Positions 1 to 11,575 of a DNA stretch of 64,000 nucleotides are shown piece after piece. A program made the translations under genes and the position numbers. The stretch's first letter is position 1, and every line of letters starts with the position of its first letter. A model generated the notes under the pieces. It saw only the letters and a list, made by a program, of their open reading frames with translations. It was not told the DNA's origin and made no database searches. The stretch is from Aotearoamyces nothofagi (taxonomy: Eukaryota > Ascomycota > Leotiomycetes > Leotiales > Tympanidaceae). The DNA is taken from NCBI GenBank assembly GCA_015345905.1, contig JADDTR010000004.1, positions 248,001 through 312,000 of the forward strand, read 5' to 3'.

Positions 1-2060
1 TGTAGCAAACCTTGATAGTAACGTCAGAGTTCTGATCACTATTGAGAGAGCTAGCAGTTTGTCTATTAGCTGTCTCGATAATATAGTAGTATAAGATACT
101 GCTTCCTCTAGCTTTGGCTATAATGTCGACAAGTAAGTTAGAAGAAAAACGAGAGTAGAGGTAAAGTAAAGAGCTGGACTATATCTGGTAGAGACCAATA
201 TATAGAGCTTATCAGAAATATACTATAGTATTACAGTATAGAGGTTGGTGTAGATGAAGAGTATACAGAAGGAAGAGAGAGTATTTTGAAATAAAGAGAG
301 TGTTTGTATATAGTACTGATTGTACTAGTACAAATATAAAAGTGAATGCTATTGCCTAGCCTAGTATATATTTAGACGAGTGTAACTTAGAGCCCCTCTT
401 TCAGCAAGGTCTAAGGCAGTAAGTCCTAATTCGAGTATTGCCGGTCGGCAGAATAATAAATATAATAGCAACTTGATAGCTTTACTGCCAGAGAATATAG
501 ATTAATATAGCTGTATAATTAGTAATAGAGAGATCGAGCCAGCTGTAGCCTTATACAGTACAATCTGCCCCCTGGTGATTAGGTAAGAGAGCTGTGATAT
601 ACTCTCCTTATAATATTTGTAGCCATGTAGTTGGAATATACCTCTATTTCGATTCTGTCTAGTTGAAAGTCTATGCCTTTATCTAACAGTTTGCTATTGC
701 TAGACAAGACGACTCTAGAGTGCTATATTCTTACTGGAGGCATCGATTTAACACTTAAGAAGGTGATGAAGTTTACATCTAGCTGTTATATTACTTCTAG
801 CTTATTAGTGATCGATGAGCTCCTCAGCGATCAATGAACTTCTTGTTGATCGGTGACAATAAACTTCGGTGGCAAGAAGCTTCGGTGACAAGAAGCTTCG
901 GTAACAAGAAGCTTCCTCTACTATCTCGCTATTTATCTCCTCTTCGATTGTCTTCTTTGGCATTAGAAAGGTATTTGTAGAAGTATTACTCCTTTCTATT
1001 AACTTCTTATCATCTAGATATATATCTACATTGGTAGATAGTCGGTATAAGAAACCTCTCTATACCTTGTCTACAAGGACTTAGTCGAGGCCTATATCTG
1101 AGTATACTATCTCGACTGGATATAATAAGGCTGGCTTTTGATAGAGATAGAGGATCGATGAAAGGGGAGAAGAAGGTAGCTGTTAAATAGACAGCTTTAG
1201 TATATCTCTCAGATAAATAACATCGATATTCCAAATGTCGAATGTTGGTATCATTAGCAATTAGTGATACAATTGATAAATGATATAGGTATCCTATTAT
1301 ACCCCTCCTCTAGAACTAAAAAGAACGCTACCCGGTGTTTTAAAAGCAAAATAAATTGGTGAGATCCAAGTACCTATTTCTAGATAGCTCTACAAATCTC
1401 ATCGCCGCTCTATCAATTGTAAATGATAGTGATACTGCTGCTACTATTTCGGTGTATTCTACTTCCAGTAGGAACTTCGATATATCTATCTCCGGCAAGT
1501 GTAGAATATATATCTTAAGATCGTCTAGGTGATACTTCTTTGTTTTTCTATCTCTATAGATGTTATAGACTAATTCCAACACTGGTGATCGAAGTTCAAC
1601 AAGTAATCGGGGTCCTATCTACTAAGACTCTAGTTTCTTCCTATATACCTTATCCTTCTAATGATTGTAAATAAGTACTAGGTCTCCAATCTTTGGCTTG
1701 GTCTATTGTAGATTCCTAGATACTTCCTATTTCTTGTATACTTTAGCTACCGATATAGCCAGTCGGTTATATTCTTCCTCTCTTTTCTTCTACAGGAATT
1801 TCCAATGAGCCTCTAGGGCTGCTATATTTGTCTATAGAGTGTCGTTGACTGCTGTTGTATATTCTGCTACTAAAAGCTGCTAGTGTTCAAGAGTGTATAT
1901 CTATTTAGGTATATACTCTAGCATTATCTTAGACGGATAGAATCTATAGGATTTGATCAATCGAGTGTTGATTACCAATGCTGTCTCAGAGAAGGAGTAT
2001 ATCTAGAAGGATACCGAGTACAGTCTATAATCTAGAACCTACTTCTATAGTTGTCCGGAT
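1..2060 (-). mobile_element. Eroded LTR-retrotransposon-like remnant
   Basis: TA-rich, RIP-like sequence. Read on the minus strand between about 2040 and 1600 it resembles the end of a Ty3/gypsy-type integrase: a helical segment rich in charged residues, followed by a short stretch resembling the 'KPKIGDLVLIYNH' motif that many fungal gypsy integrases carry after the core. No terminal repeats could be matched inside the window. The element is clearly broken many times and old. The remaining 1.3 kb holds no readable gene. Family assignment rests on one short motif and is tentative. Confidence 0.4.
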
Positions 2061-2068
2061 ACTAATTG

Positions 2069-2365
2069 TAGACTGGCCAACGGTCCAGTTCGGTCCGGTC
2101 TCGAGAGTAATTTGTAGACCGTTTTACAGACCGGACCGTTTCTTCTGAAACCGGACTGGACCATTTCGGAATGGTCCGGTCTAGGACCAGACCGATATTA
2201 ATGGTCCGGTCCAGGTTATAATACTATAGACCGTTTAGATAGTAAGACCGGACCGGACCGTTTCAAAATGGTTCAGTCTAGGAATCTCTGAACCGAACCG
2301 AACCGTTTTAAAACGGTTCGGTTCGGTCCAGAGCAAAACGGTCCGGTCTAAGAAACGGTCTATAA
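2069..2365. repeat. Left subterminal repeat array of the hAT
   Basis: About 300 bp of repeated and self-complementary blocks built from GGTCCGGTC, GAACCGAACCGTTT and AGACCGTTT, in both orientations. The first ~80 bp match the end of the element at 20114-20649 read in reverse. Subterminal repeat clusters are the usual transposase-binding region in hAT elements. That role here is inferred. Confidence 0.75.
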
Positions 2366-2577
2366 CGATTAAATATATTATTAGATTATTTATATTAAAA
2401 TCGGAATAGTTTAAGATTTTACATGTCATTGTATTACTGTTGAGCATTACTGTTCGGAAAACACGGGAATTTTAAAGGCACGATATATCTACAATTCCAG
2501 ATGTCATTGTATTACTGTTCACTGTTACTGTTATACTAATAACTACAAAAGCAGGATTACAGTTAAATTTTTTTTAT

Positions 2578-3263
2578 TTACAAATTGTAGGCCCCTTGGA
2601 CTACTATAGAGGTACAAAACTACTTCACCAGCTGTATATCCTTGCTCTAGATAGTAACATGCTTAGTGTAGATTGTATACATATTGGAAGCTAGAATTCA
2701 TTAGTTATTTCATCATTAATTAATAGGGAGATTCAACTTACCCTTAAAGAACGAGGTCAGATATACCTTATTGGCCTCCTAGAGTGCTAGAATAGCAGAG
2801 GACTAGTACTGCAGACTGCCGTCTATCCTTATGTCCTAGGTGATTTCATGAACCAGGCGCTGGAATGCCAATTTTGGCAGGAGGAACCCAACCTCTTTTT
2901 GGTAGTGCCTGATTTCAAGTAGAGTATAGGCTATTCTTGATTAGTAACTATATACATTAGACAGGGGATTACTTACTGCCTGCCTTTACAGGGCAAGGAT
3001 TGTCCGAGACCCTAGGAGGCCTTGGATAGAGGTAGAGCTCGTCGGCCTTATAGATTCGATCCTATACAGCCTTGGCGATATTATACCACCAGCGGTTTGC
3101 AATTGCCTTGGTGTACAAAGGGATGTATAAAGTGGCACAAGTGCCTGTAATATAAGGTTAATAGTCTGAAGTAATAGAGGGGGAGGAGGGAGGGGGGGGG
3201 GGGGGTATACTTACCTTGGTCTTGAAGGCTGACCTTCTTGGGTGACTTCTTTACCCGAGGCAT
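2578..3263 (-). pseudogene. Histone H3-like (CENP-A-like) relic inside hAT
   Basis: A minus-strand spliced gene. It starts with MPRVKKSPKK, has an intron with GTAAGT donor at 3214, and continues downstream through a histone H3 fold. Readable blocks are KAGTYTLLEIRHYQKE (H3: RPGTVALREIRRYQKS), GFLLPKLAFQRLVHEI (H3: ELLIRKLPFQRLVREI), SSAILAL-EANKVYLTSFF (H3: SSAIGALQEASEAYLVGLF), and MYTIYTKHVTI-SKDIQLVK (H3: [20 protein letters not shown]). Splice joins in the right phase fall before TYTLLEI and before the SNMYTIYTK block. Stops replace glutamines at conserved H3 positions (TAG for CAG), as RIP would do. Loop 1 (DIRIDGSLQYQ, taking the last Q from a TAG) is two residues longer than in canonical H3 (DFKTDLRFQ), the length seen in CENP-A. 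The N-tail is unlike H3. The family call comes from residue pattern only, without a database search. Confidence 0.75.
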
Positions 3264-3776
3264 TGCAAATTGTAATACTATCAGATCAGTTAAAATCTAG
3301 ACGCTCTATATTACTGTTACATATTACTGTACTTACTTTAGTAGAGAGAAGAGGTCTTGAAGAAAAAGAAGGAGAGAGCAGAAGCAGAAGAGAAGGCTCT
3401 CTTTATAGACGAGAAAAAGCAATTCACTGTTTTAGACAGCTATCGCTTCCTTTCAGTGAATTGCTTATTTTAGACAGCGATCAAATAAAGAAAAGGTTTT
3501 ACAATACTAAGCTGTACACTATTGACAACAAAGAAAGCTTCTACCTATTGACAATAAAGAAAGCCTCTGCCTATTGACAACAAAGAATAGTAGTAACCTC
3601 TATACTAAGTCAGGGATATATAAGAGTCAATTCCTCTCCTCGATTTCTCTCTTTTTACCTTCTTCAAGAATCGACTTGAGTTACCTTGTAAGTAGAGCCC
3701 CCTTCTCTTTTTTCTTTGTAACTTATAGTAATGCTCTACAGTAATGCTATTATATCCAATTCTCGATTCTAGCAAC

Positions 3777-4598
3777 ATGGCCACCTCTTTCAATAACTGC
3801 TGTACTATAGTGCAAGAAGATAGTTGTACTCTTATTGCTAAGGCACTGACTGCTGATTGTTAGATAAGTCAATAGATTTTCTCTACTTGTTACTAAGTGT
3901 AATATTGATATCAATATATAGGCTTGTAATCGCTGTTGTAAAGCCTGGGCCAAGAAGGCCGATTGGTCTAAGCTGTCTACTGCCTAGTAGAAGGCCGAGC
4001 TAGATGCTGCCGAAGCCGAGCTAATAGCTCGCTATATCGAGCTTGGCCTAGACTATCAATCTAAACTGACGGCAATTATAGATGCTGAGGCAGAAGCAAT
4101 TGCCGAAATTGACAAGGAGGCAAATAAGTAGATGCTCAAGAACCTGCCTAAAAAGGTTAGTCAAATTGTCTTTCCTTTCCAGAGTACAATATTAATATTA
4201 AATATAAATAGAAAGGAAAGCAGAAGGAGAATAAGATAGATGAAGTAGAGGGTACTATTACCAGGGCCTTTACAAGAAATATAAAGCTGATGATTGAGTA
4301 CTGGGAACATGCTATCATTACTGGTGGTACAGATATTGTCCCAGATGTAACCGAGGCTGAACTGAAGGCTTTTGCTGAGAAAGCAAGCAATCCTAAGGAC
4401 GTTTGCTGCTTCCTTAGCAATCTTGCTAAGGAAGATAACAAGGAGGATAAGGATAAGGATAATGAGGAGGATAATGAGGATGATAAGGATGATGAGGATA
4501 AGGATGATAATATTGAGGTTATCATCAGCGATGATAATGATGACAATAAGGACGACGATGATAAGGAAATAAAGGACTTCATTGTCGATGATAAGTAG
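3777..4598 (+). pseudogene. Coiled-coil protein with long acidic tail, inside hAT
   Basis: Plus-strand reading begins MATSFNNCC and after a probable short intron (to about 3924) continues ACNRCCKAWAKKADW, then an Ala/Glu-rich helical stretch (KAELDAAEAELIARYIELG, DAEAEAIAEIDKEAN). It ends in a ~100-residue open frame (4290-4598) with a tail made almost only of D, E, K and N. In-frame TAGs stand where CAG is expected, so it is RIP-damaged. It is divergent from the H3-like relic with about 510 bp between starts. The tail alone is repeated, RIPed, at 7964-8100. Cys-rich start plus coiled coil recalls small uncharacterised fungal repeat-borne proteins. A basic-protein or histone-binding role is suggested only by the acidic tail and its neighbour. 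Confidence 0.5.
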
Positions 4599-4799
4599 GT
4601 AGATAGATTAATTTAAGTTGCATGTTACAATTTGTTATAGGTCGGTTGTATTCTTATAGGTCTATATACCTCGTTTAAAATCTTTCGTGAATCCGAGTAC
4701 CTAAGCATTACTATAGATCGTTACTATAGACCGGTTTTACCAAACTACATCAGCTATTATATAGATCTCAATACTTCTCTTTATTATATCTCAACTTCT

Positions 4800-7540
4800 A
4801 TCTCAAGACTCGATGTCAATGATATCGCTTCTTAACACTGATGTTAGCGTTGATGGCTCTCTCAACCTTTTGAGTCAAAGAGAAATGCTAGACTTTATAA
4901 AAACGCCAAACTTACATTGTACAATATAGACATCTGACAAAGAGTGAGAATGGTATATATAGTAGTCAGAGAAGGTCTAGGGAGAGCCCTTTGAAAGTGA
5001 ATTTGCTAAGATTATATAGGCAAAGTCCAAGAGGTCCTGAGCTTGGTCTTCCTTCTATCAGGCCATTGAAATCAAGACTGAGAGTACCAAGGTAGTATAT
5101 CGATTGTATTGGAAGGTTTATTCTTATCTCTAGCCTAAGTAATATAGTAGTAGTACTTCTACACTTACTCATCATTTAGAAAGGTGTACAGTTGGAACTT
5201 CTATATAGATACAGATTGACCTAGTGAATATTGTATCTATACAGATATATTTACTTTGATAGTCGAACAGTAACGCTGAATAGTAATACTATATAACTCA
5301 ATAGAGCTCGACATTGCCATTTTCGACTGATAGTTGGTAAGAACAACTATATATCACGATTATATCTACAAGCTTCCTATTCTAAATCATTGAGAACAAA
5401 GAGCTATACAAGACATTTACAATGCTCAGATCTAACATCAAGATCCCAGGTTGTATAACTGTTCACTCGATCCTAGACAAACAGTATAAAAGGGTTATAG
5501 ATAAACTGTTAGTTGATCTACCTTCGATTGGTAAGATATCCCTAGCTCTCGATGGCTGGCAAAGTCCTTTCAGACAATCATTTATAGCCATTCTAGGTTA
5601 TTATATTATAAAGGATTGGAAGTGGAGAGAAGTAATAAGTAGCTTCTTTCTAGACTTAGGGTTATTGATCTATATAGATTCTTATCAGGTTTGAATATAT
5701 CAAAGATATATATATAGGAAGATATATAGTAGATATAGTCTATACTATCATCGATAGATTCTATTTGACCGACCAGATGTTTTGTATAACTATAGACAAT
5801 ATATCTAATAATAGTACTATAAGAAGAGAGTTGGAGTTAATGTTAGATGATATAGAGTAGAAGGCCCAAGCAACAACAATACTGTATATAGTACATATTA
5901 TACAGCTAGTTGTAAAAGCTATAATGACATCATTTCATATAAAGCTAGGAGAAAATATAGACAAGGAGGATAGAGACGAAGGCAATAGAATTGAGCTCGA
6001 TGTCGAAGAGGATAGTAGTGTAGTTGCTGTAATCTAAAAGGTAAGTATAGAACTCTGAGAGTTATAATACCCTACCTATAGTAACACCTGATAGTAATGC
6101 TAATCGATTTACTTTTCGAAGATATATAGTTTAAGCAAGCTTGCTAGTCAGTTGAGTAGAAGGACAGAGCTTTTATTACTCAAGCAGTTAGAGATCGAAT
6201 CTAAACGACTCTTATATATGAAGATTGATATTGATATATAATAGAACTCTATATATGATATAATTCTTTGTATAATGTATCTTTAGGTTCTATTAAAAAG
6301 CTGGTTGGAGACTCAGATAGAAAAGGAGCCAGTACTTGACTGTCTCAACCTGACAAATATAGACTAGAAGAAGCTATAATATCTTGTTATTCTCCTTCGA
6401 CCTTTTGCTGAATTTATAATGCTTCTTGGAACTATAAAGGACACTACTGTCAACTATATCTAGAATGTCTACAACGAGCTATTTATCTATCTCGAGCAGC
6501 TTTGGACCAAGCTAGAGATCAAGGATTTATCTCGAGACCCCTGGATTACTGAGTTTATCACTGCAATAGAGATGGGACTCTAGAAACTTTCAGTATATTA
6601 TTCAAATACTGGTGGTGAAGCTGAGGACTAGTATACTCTTGCTATAATTCTAGATCCCTTACAAAAGCTAGATGTCTTTGCTCAGTTTCAATGGAGTCCT
6701 ACATTTAGAGCAAAATATAAATAGGTGTTCCTAAAGTATTAGAGGAACAATTATAAAGATACAATGTCTGACGACCTTACTACTGATATAGGTTTTGCAG
6801 TTCTAAGTACAATGAAAACCCTCAACTCGATTTTTAGACATCAACGACAAACGCCTGGTATAAGGTCTTTGACAGCAAACTCTATACCGAAGAACGAAGC
6901 AGAACAATATCTGCTTTTGCCTCTTTATTCTACAGATGCTGAAACTTCAGTCTTAGCTATATAGAAGGGACTAGAGAGTTCTTATTCTTCTGTTATACAG
7001 ATGGCTTGTAATATTCTTACTATTCTAGGTATACAAACAGTAACACTAAACAGTAATACAAAGGGCTAACAATTATTTATAAAAGCTGTTGGCTCCGGGG
7101 TTGAAAGAACATTCAATATTGCACGAAACCTACATGAATATTATAGAGCTCAGATGAACCCTAATATAGTCACTAAATCTATAATAGTTAAGTACTTCAA
7201 CAGGTTTAAATAGGAGATACCTAGAGAATAGAGCAATATTGATCATCGATATAGTACAGAGGATATTAATGAGTCAATTGAGAAGAGAGAGAGGGATATT
7301 GCAGCAGAAGCAGAGATATCAGAGGACGAGGTAGATATATTAGACTTACCTCTTATATAGCAAGCGTTATAACAAATACAGAGGATAGGAACATCAATAC
7401 CAAGGCCAAGACGAAAGAGGACATTAGATGATAATCAGAGTACAGACGAATTAAGTCCTATAAAGAGCTAGGCAACTCAGTGAAGAAGAGTTTAGGAGTC
7501 TAATAGTTTAGAAGTCTAAGATACAGAATTGTGATTTTAA
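4800..7540 (+). pseudogene. hAT transposase (RIP-damaged)
   Basis: The order of domains fits the hAT superfamily. A degraded BED-type zinc-finger region lies at about 4960-5190 (ending ...YSSSTSTLTHHLERC, with some cysteines changed to tyrosine). The RNase-H-like core has LALDGWQSPFRQSF at about 5550 (first catalytic Asp in a DGW context) and FCITIDNISNNSTI at about 5790 (second Asp). The C-terminal dimerisation region at about 7085-7215 reads AVGSGVERTFNIARNLHEYYRAQMNP. Several TAG/TAA codons interrupt the frame, so this copy cannot make a full transposase. A charged, acidic tail follows (7260-7540). The same gene is repeated, more damaged, at about 8290-12100. Confidence 0.85.
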
Positions 7541-7639
7541 ATGTAATTGAAATCGAACAGTGTTACTATTGAGCATTACTGTCTATATAACTCAAGCGAT
7601 GTAATTGAAGCTTCTAGTGTTACTATAAAGCGTTACTGT

Positions 7640-7963
7640 CTACATAACCAATAAACGGTCCAGCCTGAACTGAACTGGACTGGACTATTATTTACAGTTC
7701 AGTCTCGAGCTATATAATGTAGACTGTTTTTCGAAGTAGTCTAGACTGAACTGGACTGTAAATACTGGTCCGGTCTTAAGGACTATAATGTAGACCGTTT
7801 TTCAAAGCAGTCTAGACCGAACTGGACTGTAAATACTGGTCCGGTCTCAAGGACTATAATGTAGACTGTTTAAAAATCGAGGTGCTCAAAGACCAGACCG
7901 GACCGCTTTTTACAGGCCGATCTAGTCTGGACTGTTTATTTACAGTCTGGTCTAACCAGTCTA
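7640..7963. repeat. Right subterminal repeat array of the hAT
   Basis: Three near-repeats of the block 'AGACTGTTTTTCRAAGYAGTCTAG...GTCCGGTCTYAAGGACTATAATGTAGACCG' followed by the terminus ending ACCAGTCTA. The last ~120 bp, read in reverse, match the start of the 20114-20649 element almost base for base apart from C/T and G/A changes. A heavily RIPed copy lies at 12217-12531. Confidence 0.75.
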
Positions 7964-8987
7964 AAGAGAAGAATAATAAAGAGAATAAAGAGAATAAAGA
8001 TAAGAATAATAATATTAAAGTTGTTATTAGTAATAATAATAATAATAATAAAGATAATAATAATAAAGAGATAAAGGACTTTATTATTAATAATAAATAG
8101 ATAGATAGATTAATTTAATAAGTTGTATATTATAATTTATTATAGATTGGTTATATTTTTATAGATCTATATACCTTGTTTAAAATATTTTATAAATCTA
8201 AGTATCTAAGTATTATTATAGACTATTACTATAGACTGGTTTTACTAAACTATATTAACTATTATATAGATTATATAGATCTTAATACTTTTCTTTATTA
8301 TATCTCAACTTCTATCTTAAGATTCAATATCTATAATATTACTTCTTAATATTAATATCAACATTGATAGCTCTTTTAACTTTTTAAGTTAAAGAGAAAT
8401 ATTAGACTTTATAAAAATACTAAACTTATATTATATAATATAGATATCTAATAAAGAGTAAAAATAATATATATAATAGTTTAAAAAGGTTTAGAGAAAG
8501 CTCTTTAAAAGTGAATTTACTAAGATTATATAGATAAAGTCTAAAAGGTCCTAAGTTTAATCTTTCTTTTATTAGACTATTAAAATCAAGACTAAGAATA
8601 CTAAAGTAGTATATTGATTGTATTAGAAGGTTTATTCTTATCTTTAGTCTAAATAGTATAGTAGTAGTACTTCTATATTTATCTATTATTTAAAAAGATA
8701 TATAGTTGGAACTTCTATATAGATATAGATTAATCTAATAAATATTATATCTATATAGATATATTTACTTTAATAGTTGAATAGTAATATTGAATAGTAA
8801 TATTATATAATTCAATAGAGCTCAATATTACTATTTTCAACTAATAGTTAATAAGAATAACTATATATTACAATTATATCTATAAGCTTTCTATTTTAAA
8901 TTATTGAAAACAAAGAGCTATATAAAACATTTATAATACTCAGATCTAATATTAAGATTTTAGATTATATAACTATTTACTTGATTC

Positions 8988-9504
8988 TAGACTAACTAAA
9001 CTAGACTATAAATAAATAGACTAAACTAGACTAAACTATAAAAAACAGTCTAGTCTAGTCTTTAAGTACTTTGATTTTTAAATAGTCTATATTATAGTTC
9101 TTAAGACTAGACTATAAATAAATAGTCTAGACTAGATTAAACTATTTAGAAATAGTCTAGTCTAGTTCTAGAGATCTTAGACTATTTCTTTTCTAAATAC
9201 TCTAATTACTACTTTTTTTACAATTCTAATATTAAGAGTATTACTATTAAGTATTACTATTCTATATAGATAAAAAAAGTTATAAAATCTTTTTTCTAAA
9301 AATAGTTATAAGAGTTCTAAGAATAGCTCTTTATAGTCTAGTTTAGTCTAGACTAGACTATTTCTAGAAATAGTCTCTATTTTCTATTTGAGACTAGACT
9401 ATTTATTTATAGTTTAGTCTAGTCTAGACCTAAATAGTCTAGTCTTTAAAACAGTTTATAAATTACTTTTAAGACTAGACTAAACTAGACTATTAAACAG
9501 TCTA
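8988..9504 (+). mobile_element. Short non-autonomous hAT derivative
   Basis: A 517-bp insertion that splits the transposase relic. It begins TAGACTAAC and ends ACAGTCTA, and is flanked by a perfect 8-bp duplication cttgattc (8980-8987 and 9505-9512). The intact target is readable in copy 1 at about 5468 (ctcgatcc). It has no coding capacity and consists of inverted AGTCTAGTCTAGAC blocks. It is almost fully RIPed, with very few CC/GG left, so it is older than the insertion at 11040. Confidence 0.88.
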
Positions 9505-11039
9505 CTTGATTCTAAACAAATAGTATAAAAGAATTATAGATAAACTATTAATTAATCTACCTTCAATTAATAAGATATCTCTAGCTCTTAATAGCTAGTA
9601 AATTTCTTTTAGACAATTATTTATAGCTATTCTAGATTATTATATTATAAAGAATTAAAAGTAGAAAGAAGTAATAAATAGCTCCTTTTTAGACTTAGAG
9701 TTATTAATCTATATAGATTCTTATTAGATTTAAATATATCAAAGATATATATATAGAAAGATATATAGTAGATATAGTCTATACTATTATTAAGAAATTC
9801 TATTTAATTGACTGAATGTTTTATATAACTATAAACAATATATCTAATAATAGTACTATAAAAAGAGAGTTAGAGTTAATATTAGATAATATAGAGTAGA
9901 AGATCTAAGCAACAATAATACTATATATAGTATATATTATATAGCTAGTTATAAAAGCTATAATGATATTATTTTATATAAAGCTAAAAGAAAATATAGA
10001 TAAGAAGAATAAAGACAAAGATAATAGAATTGAACTTGATATTAAAGAGAATAGTAGTATAGTTGCTATAATCTAAAAGGTAAATATAGAACTCTAAGAG
10101 TTATAATATTCTATCTATAATAATATTTAATAGTAATATTAATCGATTTACTTTTTAAAGATATATAGTTTAAGTAAGTTTACTAATCAATTAAATAGAA
10201 GGATAGAGCTTTTATTACTTAAGTAGTTAGAGATCAAATTGAAACAACTTTTATATATAAAGATTGATATTGATATATAATAGAACTCTATATATAATAT
10301 AATTCTTTATATAATATATTTTTTAGATTCTATTAAAAAGCTAGTTGAAGACTTAGATAGAAAAGAAGCTAGTACTTGACTATTTTAATCTAATAAATAT
10401 AGACTAGAAGAAGCTATAATATCTTATTATTCTCCTTTAACCTTTTGCTAAATTTATAGTACTTTTTAGAACTATAAAGGATACTACTATCAACTATATC
10501 TAAAATGTCTATAACAAGCTATTTATCTATCTTAAGCAGCTTTAGACTAAGCTAGAGATTAAGAATTTATTTTAAGACTTTTAGATTACTAAGTTTATTA
10601 CTATAATAAAGATAAAACTCTAGAAACTTTTAGTATATTATTCAAATATTAATAGTAAAGCTAAGAACTAGTAAACTCTTACTATAATTCTAGATCTCTT
10701 ATAAAAGCTAGATATCTTTACTTAGTTTCAATAGAGTTCTATATTTAGAGCAAAATATAAATAGATATTTCTAAAATATTAGAGAGACAATTATAAAAAT
10801 ACTATATTTGACAACTTTACTATTAATATAGGTTTTATAGTTCTGAGTATAATAAGAACTCTCAACTTGATTTTTAGATATCAATAATAAATGTCTAGTA
10901 TAAGATCTTTGATATTAAACTTTATACTAAAGAACAAAGCAGAACAATATCTGCTTTTGTCTCTTTATTCTATAGATATTAAAACTTCAGTCTTAGCTAT
11001 ATAAAAGAGACTAGAGAGTTCTTATTCTTTTGTTGTATA

Positions 11040-11575
11040 TAGACTGTCTAATAGTCTGGTTTGGTCTAGTCTCAAGAGTAATTTATAGACCGTTTTAAAG
11101 ACCGGACTGTTTAGGTCTAGACTAGACCGGACTGTAAATAAATGGTCCGGTCTCAAATAGAAAATAGAGACCGTTTCTAGAAACGGTTTGGTCTAGACCG
11201 AACTAGACTATATAGTTCGGTCTAGACTATAAAGAGCTATTCTTAGAACTCTTATAACTATTTTTAGAAAAAAGATTTTATAACTTTCCTTGTCTATATA
11301 GAATAGTAATGCTCAACAGTAATGCCCTTAGTATTAGAATTGTAAAAAAAGTAGTAATTAGAGTATTTAGAAAAGAAACAGTCTGAGATCTCTAGGACCA
11401 GACTAGACCATTTCTAAATGGTTCAGTCTGGTCTAGACCATTTATTTATAGTCTGGTCTCAAGGACTATAATGTAGACCGTTTAAAAATCGAGGTGTTCA
11501 AAGACTAGACTGGACTGCTTTTTACAGTTCGGTCTAGTCCAGACTATTTATTTACAGTCTAGTCTAGCCAGTCTA
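11040..11575 (-). mobile_element. Short non-autonomous hAT derivative
   Basis: A 536-bp insertion in the transposase relic, in the opposite orientation to the 8988 element. Termini are TAGACTGTC and GCCAGTCTA. The flanking 8-bp duplication is gttgtata (11032-11039) and gttatata (11576-11583), one change apart. The empty site in copy 1 reads gttataca at about 6990. It keeps many GGTCCGGTC blocks, so it has seen less RIP than the surrounding host element and probably arrived later. Confidence 0.88.

Larger units (their letters stand above)
2069..7963 (+). mobile_element. Full-length hAT DNA transposon with accessory genes
   Basis: Both ends carry the inverted terminus TAGACTGGYYA: it starts at 2069 and is read in reverse ending at 7963. 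Each end is followed inward by about 300 bp of GGTCCGGTC/AGACCG-rich subterminal repeats and a TTACTGTTGAGCATTACTGT-like motif. The interior holds a divergent gene pair (an H3-like relic on the minus strand, a coiled-coil acidic protein on the plus strand) and then a hAT transposase. Short derivatives elsewhere in the window share both ends and have 8-bp target duplications, which supports these boundaries. No target duplication is seen around this copy: the left flank is actaattg, and the right flank is directly the truncated second copy. RIP has hit it (CAG to TAG stops), but it is far better preserved than its neighbour. Confidence 0.8.

Noticed and set aside
2069-2365. LTR of a retroelement
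   Set aside because: No TG..CA ends and no direct repeat partner. Termini and 8-bp duplications identify hAT ends.
4157-4582. Ser/Leu-rich 141-codon minus frame
   Set aside because: Antisense of the acidic-tail codons inside the hAT.
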